A stretch of DNA of 5,435 nucleotides, taken from NCBI GenBank assembly GCA_900556395.1, contig USOQ01000101.1, positions 1 to 5,435 on the forward strand. The letters run 5' to 3'. The DNA is from Candidatus Segatella caccae. GTDB lineage: Bacteria; Bacteroidota; Bacteroidia; Bacteroidales; Bacteroidaceae. The notes below the pieces were generated by a model that was given only the letters and a program-made list of their open reading frames with translations, was not told the DNA's origin and searched no databases. The position numbers and the translations under genes were made by a program. Of the stretch, positions 1 through 5,435 are shown in pieces. Positions within the stretch are counted from its first letter, which is position 1; the number at the start of each line of letters is the position of its first letter.

Positions 1-33
1 GGCAACACTTTATTCCTAACATATGGTGTTACC
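1..33 (-). other. Possible stem after the protease gene, cut by the window edge
   Basis: On the minus strand GGTAACAC (26-33) can pair with GTGTTGCC (1-8), with one wobble, around a 17-nt loop that contains the protease stop codon. If a T-tract lies just beyond position 1 this could end the transcript. The long loop and missing flank make it weak. Confidence 0.2.
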
Positions 34-2712
34 AACCGGAAAAATCCGCTGACCCCATAGAATGCGATAGGTGAAACATTGGTTACCTGCCTCTACACGC
101 AGCACACAGACGCCAGATGCAGCTCTCTGTAGGGAAAGAACGGCATGGTTTCCTTCGGCTGACGTGGTCTGCTGAAGCAGTCGACCTGCTACATCATATA
201 GTCGCAACGACTTCAGTTCTGTACCAGAGACAATGATTCTACTGCCCTCACGTCTGATGGTGAAAGAAGGAGCAGTGGTAGGTACATTACCCATAGATGT
301 AGGCGTACCAGGTGAGAGTGTAAGGACATCACCCTTACGTTGTAGGTAATAGGTGGAGGCCAGCGAGTTGACGAGTTCAACCTGCTGTCCGCCTATGTCG
401 CCCATCACCATCACACGATAGGTATGTCCATCTTCCCATGGCAAGTTGCCCTTACGTAGCCAATAGCTAAAGAGAGGCACAGACACGGAAGACGAGATAG
501 AAACCCAGTCGTCAATGCCCTTAACCTGCGTCTTTGCGTGAGTCATCAGGTCTTCACAGTACATATACACATTGCCTTCATAGCTACGACCTTCTGTCGT
601 ACGCAGCAAGACTGCGATTTTGAAGTTGGACATCTTAGTCACATCAACACAGCCCGACTCTATCCTCTCGTTAGAGTCATCTGCAAAAAAGACTTCAACC
701 TGCTCCATGAGAGGTTTTTCTGCAGCCTTGAGCACTTCGATGTAAGCCGCCTCCTTATCGTGAATAAGGTTGACAGGATAATCTGTCGTCTCTGCTGCAT
801 CGCCCGACAGGGATAGTTGCACCTGATAACGTCCAGGAACGATGCTGCTTGGCAAAGTAAGGAGTATGGGAATCTCGGCTTCGGTGAAGCCCTCTATCTC
901 GGTCAACTCATCCACACGAGTATTGAGCACTACCGCCTTGCTTTCGTCGAGCAACTGCACCCTCAGATAACAATCACGAGGCACACCATTCAGGTTTTTC
1001 AACGTGAAAAAGGCTAATACCTTTCCGCCCTGCTCTGCTTGACCTGAGAGTCTGGGCTGCGCCATCAACTGAAAATGTGCATCAGCAGAACTGATTTCTG
1101 AGATGCGCCCTTTTCCTTTAGACAACTCCACCTCGATGATGGGAGCCTTCTTCATAGCGAAGAATTCATCCCACGAAGCATCCTCTTGTAGAGCGACACA
1201 GACGGGAATCAGACGATAATATCCATCCTCCAAACCAGAAAGATTCATCTGTACGGATAGAGCCTGATTGACCAGATAATCACTCCCCATAAAGCCTGCG
1301 TCACTTCCACCATAGAGTCGTTGAGTAAAACCGCCTATAGCGTGATCGTCGGTATAAGCCACCTGTCGGCATGTACCCTCAGCATCATAGACAGCTATGC
1401 CCACATCACCCTTAAAAGGTTTGCCCTTATTGACAAAAGAGTTCATTGCTATGGTCATCGACTGCGAAGCAAGGAAAGTCTTATCTGCTACATCCTTTAA
1501 CAAGACAGAACCGCCCTCATTGAACATCAACTGAGGAGAGGTTTCCAAAAGTCCACGATCAATAGCGGGATATTTACCATTATTGGGATGTGCCAAGATG
1601 GCCATGATGGCACGATTGAAAGCCAAGGGCTTGCCCTGGAACTCGCTTCCCGTCTGCGAGAGACTCAGGTTGGTGAGCGAATAGTAGGCATCGCCCTGTC
1701 CGTCCCATCCAAAATTCATGTGGAAAAGCCCATTCTCATCAAATCCATCGGTTACCCAAGCATGGCCAGAAGCATTACCAGCAGGACGCCCTTCCAGATA
1801 AACGGGACATCCATGGAGTAATTCTTGTCGCAAGATCTGTGCAAAACGAGTTGGACCTTCGACAGCCTTGGTAGCGTAAGCCGCTGTATAGTCGAAGTTC
1901 TTTTGTAAGGCCTGATACGCAAAAATGCCTTGTGTGCCACTTGACGATGGGGTGTACTGCATAAAGGAAGCTACCCCCACATCGTTCATCAATAAGGCTA
2001 CAGCATCCTCTTGTTCCTCAGTCGCACGCACTGGAGGGTTATAGTCGGGCAACATATTCGCCCAATCATAGTGCGACTGACTGAAGTCGGCACTCTTCAT
2101 CTCATTATAATAAGTGACGCGATACTCGTTTTTACCACTCCCCTGGGCAGGCCATTGATAGTAATACATCATCTGTGCCACCGCCGTTGCCACGCACCCA
2201 CTGTAGGGATACCCCGTCAGGGCATTAAAGGGATGCGACTGCCCCCATTTGCTTTTCAGCAAGGGCGATACGGTTTTGGAGTACAGCCCTGAGCGAGCAC
2301 TTACCTGCACTGTCACCAGCCCTTCTTTCAGCACCTCATAGGTTTGACGATAAGACTCCAGGAGTAACTTCACACCAGGATTAGCCTGTAGCGTATCGAG
2401 GATTCCCTCGTTGCTATAGGCCAACACTTCGCCCATGTCATCATCGCCAGCAACAATGACAAAACCTTTGTCCTGTGCATCGTTATATATATAATAAGGT
2501 GCCAAAGTTGTAGCACGAAGCCCCTTCGCCCGTGCTTGAGCCTTCACGTCGCGAGACAGGGTGATGTACTTCTTGGCTATCTCTACAGCTTGTTGCGGAT
2601 AGACATCTTTGGCATAAACCGATTGACAGACAGCTACTATCATCCACACGACCAGCAAGCATATCATAGTCATGGAGCATCCATCTGCCAAGGAGTGGTG
2701 TTTCTTCAACAT
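16..2712 (-). CDS. Secreted C10-family (streptopain/interpain-like) cysteine protease with T9SS-type C-terminal domain
   Basis: This is a complete 898-residue papain-fold cysteine protease precursor of MEROPS family C10 (SpeB, PrtT, interpain A). Residues 1-34 form a signal peptide: basic start, hydrophobic core about 16-29, likely cleavage after V-Y-A34. Residues about 36-130 match the Spi/I69-type propeptide (QQAVEIAKKY, then YYIYND...GFVIVAGDD), which keeps the zymogen inactive. The peptidase domain spans about 147-375: oxyanion Gln158 (KWGQSHPFN), nucleophile Cys173 (SGCVATAVAQMM), catalytic His317 (GHAWVTDGF) and the NFGW motif 333-336, where Phe334 replaces the commoner Trp. Residues about 380-815 are beta-rich, probably Ig-like, with no recognised family. 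Residues about 816-885 (LRLYDVAGRLL, SGVCVLRVEAG) resemble a T9SS sorting domain. Thirteen unexplained residues (886-898) follow. The length is close to that of interpain A as I recall it. The ATG at 2712 is chosen because it gives basic residues before the hydrophobic core. No Shine-Dalgarno is seen, as usual in Bacteroidetes. It lies 21 nt after hppA, probably in one transcript. Family members degrade host proteins; the substrate here is unknown. Confidence 0.93.
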   Translation of the reverse strand: MLKKHHSLADGCSMTMICLLVVWMIVAVCQSVYAKDVYPQQAVEIAKKYITLSRDVKAQARAKGLRATTLAPYYIYNDAQDKGFVIVAGDDDMGEVLAYSNEGILDTLQANPGVKLLLESYRQTYEVLKEGLVTVQVSARSGLYSKTVSPLLKSKWGQSHPFNALTGYPYSGCVATAVAQMMYYYQWPAQGSGKNEYRVTYYNEMKSADFSQSHYDWANMLPDYNPPVRATEEQEDAVALLMNDVGVASFMQYTPSSSGTQGIFAYQALQKNFDYTAAYATKAVEGPTRFAQILRQELLHGCPVYLEGRPAGNASGHAWVTDGFDENGLFHMNFGWDGQGDAYYSLTNLSLSQTGSEFQGKPLAFNRAIMAILAHPNNGKYPAIDRGLLETSPQLMFNEGGSVLLKDVADKTFLASQSMTIAMNSFVNKGKPFKGDVGIAVYDAEGTCRQVAYTDDHAIGGFTQRLYGGSDAGFMGSDYLVNQALSVQMNLSGLEDGYYRLIPVCVALQEDASWDEFFAMKKAPIIEVELSKGKGRISEISSADAHFQLMAQPRLSGQAEQGGKVLAFFTLKNLNGVPRDCYLRVQLLDESKAVVLNTRVDELTEIEGFTEAEIPILLTLPSSIVPGRYQVQLSLSGDAAETTDYPVNLIHDKEAAYIEVLKAAEKPLMEQVEVFFADDSNERIESGCVDVTKMSNFKIAVLLRTTEGRSYEGNVYMYCEDLMTHAKTQVKGIDDWVSISSSVSVPLFSYWLRKGNLPWEDGHTYRVMVMGDIGGQQVELVNSLASTYYLQRKGDVLTLSPGTPTSMGNVPTTAPSFTIRREGSRIIVSGTELKSLRLYDVAGRLLQQTTSAEGNHAVLSLQRAASGVCVLRVEAGNQCFTYRILWGQRIFPVGNTIC

Positions 2713-2733
2713 ATTTTTTACGTATTCTTCGTA

Positions 2734-4938
2734 TTATAGGAAAGCAATGGTCAGACCAGCCATCACAATGCTTACCATCGACATGAGCTTAATCAGGATA
2801 TTGAGTGAAGGACCAGAGGTGTCCTTGAAAGGATCGCCAACGGTATCGCCAACGATAGTAGCCTTATGGTTTTCGCTGCCCTTGCCCTCGAAATGACCCT
2901 CTTCGATCATCTTCTTGGCATTGTCCCATGCACCACCAGAGTTGGACATGAACACAGCAAGGGTGAAACCTGCTGCAAGACCTCCCGTGAGAAGTCCCAG
3001 CACACCAGCCACGCCAAGCACAAGACCTACGACGATAGGGATGACGATGGCAAGGAGTGACGGGATAATCATCTCGCGCTGGGCACTACGCGTACTAATC
3101 TCTACACAACGACCATAGTCGGGGGCTGCCTTTCCTTCAAGGATACCCTTGATTTCGCGGAACTGTCGGCGTACCTCCTGAACCATCGACTCTGCAGCAC
3201 GACCTACGGCACCCATCGTCAGTCCGCAGAACAGGAAGGCTGCCATGGCTCCTAAGAAGGCTCCTACAAGCACCTTAGGATTGATGAGGTTGACCTGGAA
3301 GAAGTTGATGAAGTCGATGGTAGTGGCATTCGTTGGGTCGAAGATGTTGCCTGCAGCATCCATATACTGTTTGCCATTCTCCACGGCACGTATCATGGCT
3401 ATCTTGATTTCCTCGATATAAGAAGCGAGAAGGGCAAGGGCTGTGAGGGCTGCAGAGCCAATGGCAAAGCCCTTGCCTGTGGCTGCAGTCGTATTGCCAA
3501 GAGCATCGAGAGCATCGGTGCGTTCGCGCACCTCTTCACCCAGTCCACTCATTTCGGCATTACCTCCTGCATTGTCGGCAATAGGTCCATAAGCATCTGT
3601 AGCCAGGGTGATGCCGAGTGTCGAAAGCATACCCACGGCAGCAATACCGATGCCATAAAGACCAGTGCTTATCGACTTTGCCGAAAGCGACATATCGAAG
3701 CCATTAGCACAGAGATAGCTCAACATAATGGCTACCGAAATGGTGACAACAGGTATCATCGTGGAAATCATTCCCGTGCCTATACCTTTTATAATAACGG
3801 TAGCAGGACCTGTCTGCGAAGCCTCTGCTATCTTTTGTGTTGGCTTATAGCTATGCGAAGTGTAATATTCTGTAGCCTGACCAATCACCACTCCTGCCAC
3901 CAAACCGCTGATTACTGAGAACGACAATCCGAGCCAATTCTCAATGCCTAAGAGATAGAGAATGACAAATGTGGCAACGGCTATCAGACCTGCACTGACA
4001 TTGGTGCCAAGACCGAGAGATTTTAACAGCTCTTTCATCGATGCCCCCTCCTTGGTGCGAACCAAGAAGATGCCGATGAGTGAAAGGAAGATGCCTATGG
4101 CAGCGATTATCATCGGTGCAATGACAGCACGTAGCTGCATGTCGCCATTCATAGCAAAGGCTGTAGCTCCCAAGGCTGCTGTCGACAATATCGAACCGCA
4201 ATAGCTCTCGTATAGGTCGGCACCCATACCGGCAACGTCGCCCACATTGTCGCCCACATTGTCGGCAATAGTAGCTGGATTGCGTGGGTCGTCCTCAGGA
4301 ATGTTTGCCTCTACCTTGCCCACAAGGTCGGCTCCTACATCGGCAGCCTTGGTGTATATTCCACCTCCCACACGTGCAAAGAGAGCCTGAGTAGAGGCAC
4401 CCATGCCAAACGTAAGCATGGTGGTGGTTATAGTGACTAAGGCTGTTGCCTCGCCATCATAAACAGCATTAAGAACAACAAACCAAATGGCTATATCAAG
4501 CAATCCAAGGCCTACCACCACTAAGCCCATCACGGCACCGCTGCGAAATGCTATCTTCAATCCTTTATCCAGTCCGGTGCGTGCACCATGGGCTGTACGA
4601 GCAGAAGCATAGGTAGCTGTCTTCATACCAAAGAAACCTGCCAATCCTGAGAATAAACCACCAGTAAGGAAAGCAAAGGGCACCCATGGATTTTGCACCT
4701 TCAGCACATAAGCCATAAAGGCAAAAACGATGGCGAGCACGACGAAAACGGCGGTAACCACCTTGTACTGCTGCTTGAGGTAAGCCATAGCACCTTTTCT
4801 TACATGTTCTGCAATTTCTTTCATCCTGTCTGTACCTTCATCCTCTTTCATCATGGTGCGAAAGAAGTACCATGCCATTCCCAATGCCACAACGCTGGCT
4901 ATTGGAATGAGCCAAAATACTAATGGAATGTTGTTCAT
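2734..4938 (-). CDS. hppA: Membrane-bound K+-dependent ion-pumping pyrophosphatase
   Basis: This is a complete 734-residue membrane-integral pyrophosphatase, an inner-membrane pump that hydrolyses cytoplasmic PPi and exports cations; the family has about 16 transmembrane helices. Substrate and Mg2+ motifs are intact: KAADVGADLVGKVE (197-210), EDDPRNPATIADNVGDNVGD (215-234), TDAYGPIADNAGGNAEM (447-463), SNSGGAWDNAKK (666-677) and HKATIVGDTVGDPFKDTSGP (691-710). In GNTTAATGK (481-489), Ala485 sits where K+-independent enzymes carry Lys, so K+ dependence is expected. The gate has Asp241 and Glu244 (ADLYES), the Glu position typical of Na+-transporting members. Thr92, Phe96, Asp148 and Met179 appear to match the signature I recall for Bacteroides-type Na+,H+-pumping enzymes; the Met match needs a one-residue indel in the alignment. 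The start at 4938 puts the first helix at residues 4-26, and no upstream in-frame alternative is needed. The leader is A/T-rich without a Shine-Dalgarno. A promoter lies at 4998-5005, and the protease gene follows after 21 nt. Family assignment is certain; ion specificity is inference. Confidence 0.98.
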   Translation of the reverse strand: MNNIPLVFWLIPIASVVALGMAWYFFRTMMKEDEGTDRMKEIAEHVRKGAMAYLKQQYKVVTAVFVVLAIVFAFMAYVLKVQNPWVPFAFLTGGLFSGLAGFFGMKTATYASARTAHGARTGLDKGLKIAFRSGAVMGLVVVGLGLLDIAIWFVVLNAVYDGEATALVTITTTMLTFGMGASTQALFARVGGGIYTKAADVGADLVGKVEANIPEDDPRNPATIADNVGDNVGDVAGMGADLYESYCGSILSTAALGATAFAMNGDMQLRAVIAPMIIAAIGIFLSLIGIFLVRTKEGASMKELLKSLGLGTNVSAGLIAVATFVILYLLGIENWLGLSFSVISGLVAGVVIGQATEYYTSHSYKPTQKIAEASQTGPATVIIKGIGTGMISTMIPVVTISVAIMLSYLCANGFDMSLSAKSISTGLYGIGIAAVGMLSTLGITLATDAYGPIADNAGGNAEMSGLGEEVRERTDALDALGNTTAATGKGFAIGSAALTALALLASYIEEIKIAMIRAVENGKQYMDAAGNIFDPTNATTIDFINFFQVNLINPKVLVGAFLGAMAAFLFCGLTMGAVGRAAESMVQEVRRQFREIKGILEGKAAPDYGRCVEISTRSAQREMIIPSLLAIVIPIVVGLVLGVAGVLGLLTGGLAAGFTLAVFMSNSGGAWDNAKKMIEEGHFEGKGSENHKATIVGDTVGDPFKDTSGPSLNILIKLMSMVSIVMAGLTIAFL

Positions 4939-4992
4939 AAATAATATGTTTTTGGGTTAGTAATAATTCCATTTGCTCGTTAGTTATAACGA
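4939..4992 (-). promoter_or_regulatory. hppA 5' leader
   Basis: This is the predicted untranslated leader between the inferred start site near 4992 and the hppA start codon. It is A/T-rich with AAAAACATATTATTT directly before the ATG and no Shine-Dalgarno, as is common in Bacteroidetes. Its first bases contain a short inverted repeat, CGTTA-GTTA-TAACG (4978-4991), whose centre includes the 8-bp palindrome GTTATAAC (4983-4990). The stem is only 5 bp, too weak to call a riboswitch or attenuator. There is no room for a leader peptide of useful size. Confidence 0.45.
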
Positions 4993-4997
4993 TTGTG

Positions 4998-5005
4998 CAA
5001 ATATA
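4998..5005 (-). promoter_or_regulatory. hppA promoter, Bacteroidetes-type -7 element
   Basis: Read on the minus strand, this is TATATTTG, a perfect match to the Bacteroidetes sigma-ABfr -7 consensus TAnnTTTG. It lies about 60 nt upstream of the hppA ATG, so transcription should start near 4991-4993 and give a leader of about 55 nt. The -33 element is weak: the nearest T-rich candidates are TTTCG (5021-5025, only 15 nt away) and GTTTTTCC (5028-5035, 22 nt away), neither an exact TTTG. The terminator at 5126-5157 separates this promoter from the transcription unit upstream. No equivalent element is seen just before the protease gene, so this promoter probably serves both large genes. Confidence 0.7.
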
Positions 5006-5017
5006 AGAAATTTCTTA
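5004..5017. promoter_or_regulatory. 14-bp perfect palindrome, candidate operator in the hppA promoter
   Basis: TAAGAAATTTCTTA is a perfect inverted repeat with no spacer. It overlaps the upstream edge of the -7 element by 2 bp and fills most of the gap to any -33 element. A dimeric regulator bound there would touch the RNA polymerase footprint. The palindrome is seen directly; the operator role is inference, and AT-rich intergenic DNA yields such palindromes by chance at an appreciable rate. I do not recognise the motif as the site of a known regulator. Confidence 0.35.
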
Positions 5018-5125
5018 ATACGAAAGAGGAAAAACTGAATATTTATTTGCTTATCCCTCGTTTTTGTTGAGTTACAAACCTATGATGCTCTCAAAACATA
5101 TAGAGAGTTAGGATACTGGAATCAT
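5018..5125. other. AT-rich spacer, nothing recognised
   Basis: This stretch separates the terminator of the upstream unit from the hppA promoter. It has no open frame of useful length on either strand. The only structure seen is a short inverted repeat, CTCTC (5088-5092) and GAGAG (5103-5107), around a 10-nt loop, probably without function. The T/A-rich part near 5028-5036 may contribute to the weak upstream promoter region of hppA. Confidence 0.6.
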
Positions 5126-5157
5126 AAAAACACCCCATGGCATGAGTGCCATGAGGT
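5126..5157 (-). terminator. Rho-independent terminator after the small reading frame
   Basis: On the minus strand an 11-bp stem (ACCTCATGGCA with TGCCATGGGGT, loop CTCA; 5132-5157) is followed by G and then five T residues (5126-5130). In minus-strand RNA every position pairs, with one U-G wobble. In plus-strand RNA the same position is a C-A mismatch and no U-tract follows, so the direction is clearly minus. The hairpin begins one base after the stop codon of the small frame ending at 5159, and it ends well upstream of the hppA promoter. Confidence 0.8.
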
Positions 5158-5158
5158 A

Positions 5159-5383
5159 TTATATGCCTTTACGGTATCCGCGCGCCTTACAGATGGTGTT
5201 TGTGCGCACCACATAGGTGCCATCGTGCAATTCGTGATAGCGCACATACTCCCACCAGCCATTCGTACCACCATTTAGGTATAAACAGCAGCTATCACGA
5301 TTTGGGATAAATCTGAGCCATTTGCTTTGACAACATGGAGCCTTTGCTATGCTAAAGAAATCGGGGGCAAACGCTTTCTGCAA
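5159..5383 (-). CDS. Small hypothetical protein or gene remnant (start uncertain)
   Basis: An open frame of up to 74 residues ends with TAA at 5159, one base before a minus-strand terminator, which supports real minus-strand transcription here. I recognise no family. The C-terminal half looks protein-like (TNGWWEYVRYHELHDG, then YVVRTNTICKARGYRKGI): aromatic and basic, with no signal peptide or membrane segment. Cysteines cluster in two CC pairs. The start is weak. There is no in-frame ATG, and the only start near the 5' end is TTG at 5383, which lies inside the hairpin at 5363-5395; an in-frame GTG further in would leave about 28 residues. An ATG in another frame (5336) opens a 13-codon frame (MLSKQMAQIYPKS) that would join this frame by a +1 shift. 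The stretch could therefore be a decayed gene, a 3' remnant, a small gene with a TTG start, or part of a non-coding RNA. No promoter is seen upstream. Confidence 0.35.
   Translation of the reverse strand: MQKAFAPDFFSIAKAPCCQSKWLRFIPNRDSCCLYLNGGTNGWWEYVRYHELHDGTYVVRTNTICKARGYRKGI
5232..5300. repeat. 10-bp inverted repeat, 49-nt spacing
   Basis: TCGTGATAGC (5232-5241) and GCTATCACGA (5291-5300) are perfect inverted copies separated by 49 nt. A second pair nearby, TGTGCGC (5201-5207) and GCGCACA (5240-5246), overlaps the left copy, so the two stems would exclude each other. A small local hairpin GCACC-ACATA-GGTGC lies at 5206-5220. All sit inside the small uncertain reading frame. They may be RNA structure or chance; no function is assigned. 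Confidence 0.4.
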
Positions 5384-5400
5384 GCGCTTGCCCCCTTTTT
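5363..5400. terminator. Strong G/C-rich hairpin, probable bidirectional terminator
   Basis: Arms GGGGGCAAACGCTT (5363-5376) and AAGCGCTTGCCCCC (5382-5395) form a 14-bp stem with a 5-nt loop. On the plus strand five T residues follow (5396-5400), the form of an intrinsic terminator, with one A-C mismatch in the stem. On the minus strand the mismatch becomes a G-U wobble, so that RNA pairs fully, but the tail (GATTTCTTT) is a weaker U-tract. No plus-strand gene is visible to its left. A minus-strand gene entering from the right could stop at TAA 5399-5401 or TAA 5409-5411, just before this stem. Bidirectional use is the simplest reading. Confidence 0.65.
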
Positions 5401-5435
5401 AATTGATATTACTTCCTAACGGGAAACAGAATAGA

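Noticed and set aside
2625..2712. Lipoprotein signal in the protease (VAVC at residues 26-29)
   Set aside because: The residue before Cys29 is Val, not Gly, Ala or Ser, and a good signal peptidase I site (VYA) follows at 32-34.
2713..2733. Separate promoter or terminator between hppA and the protease gene
   Set aside because: The 21-nt gap holds no stem with a T-tract, and no TAnnTTTG element is seen there or in the last 65 nt of hppA.
2836..2860. Short repeated ATCGCCAACG-like units
   Set aside because: They encode the VGDTVGD metal/substrate motif near the HppA C-terminus; this is a coding repeat, not a DNA element.
4237..4260. Perfect 12-bp tandem direct repeat (GTCGCCCACATT twice)
   Set aside because: It encodes the doubled NVGD of the conserved DNVGDNVGD motif in the pyrophosphatase, so protein constraint explains it.
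4693..4923. Plus-strand open frame of 76 residues antisense to the start of hppA
   Set aside because: It lies entirely opposite a highly conserved gene, has no promoter and shows no protein-like features; it is a shadow frame, as are the other plus-strand frames opposite both large genes.
5040..5052. Plus-strand -7-like element (TATTTATTTG)
   Set aside because: The spacing does not fit TAnnTTTG, and no plus-strand gene follows.
1..5435. CRISPR array, tRNA, rRNA, insertion sequence or attachment site
   Set aside because: No regularly spaced repeats, cloverleaf, rRNA core motif, transposase or terminal inverted repeats were seen on either strand.

Overview
The window most likely comes from a Bacteroidales chromosome, probably Prevotella or a close relative. 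Four things point there. The hppA promoter has a Bacteroidetes-type -7 element (TAnnTTTG). Both large genes have A/T-rich leaders without a Shine-Dalgarno sequence. The secreted protease is a C10 (streptopain/interpain-like) peptidase with what looks like a type IX secretion (T9SS) C-terminal domain. The membrane pyrophosphatase is of the Bacteroides type. Everything that can be called as a gene with confidence lies on the minus strand. The genus is inference; the phylum is better supported.

Layout in transcription order (right to left). At the right edge, 5363-5400 holds a strong G/C-rich hairpin that could end a gene lying mostly outside the window. Between it and 5159 is a small uncertain reading frame (up to 74 residues, no ATG, a TTG start buried in that hairpin). 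An intrinsic terminator (5126-5157) follows directly after its stop. Positions 5018-5125 hold only AT-rich spacer. A promoter for hppA follows: a perfect -7 element at 4998-5005, abutted by a 14-bp perfect palindrome at 5004-5017, and a leader of about 55 nt. Next comes hppA (4938 to 2734), a complete K+-dependent membrane-bound pyrophosphatase. After a 21-nt gap without a terminator comes a complete 898-residue C10 cysteine protease gene (2712 to 16).

How they fit together. HppA hydrolyses cytoplasmic pyrophosphate and pumps cations outward; residues that I recall as the signature of dual Na+/H+ pumps are present. The downstream protease has a signal peptide, a Spi-type propeptide, a C10 catalytic domain with visible Cys/His, beta-rich middle domains and a T9SS-like tail, so it should be exported and released or anchored at the cell surface. 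The tight spacing suggests that both are read from the hppA promoter, although their functions are not obviously linked. I see no mobile element, CRISPR array, tRNA, rRNA or convincing new system. The least explained part is the 5160-5400 stretch.
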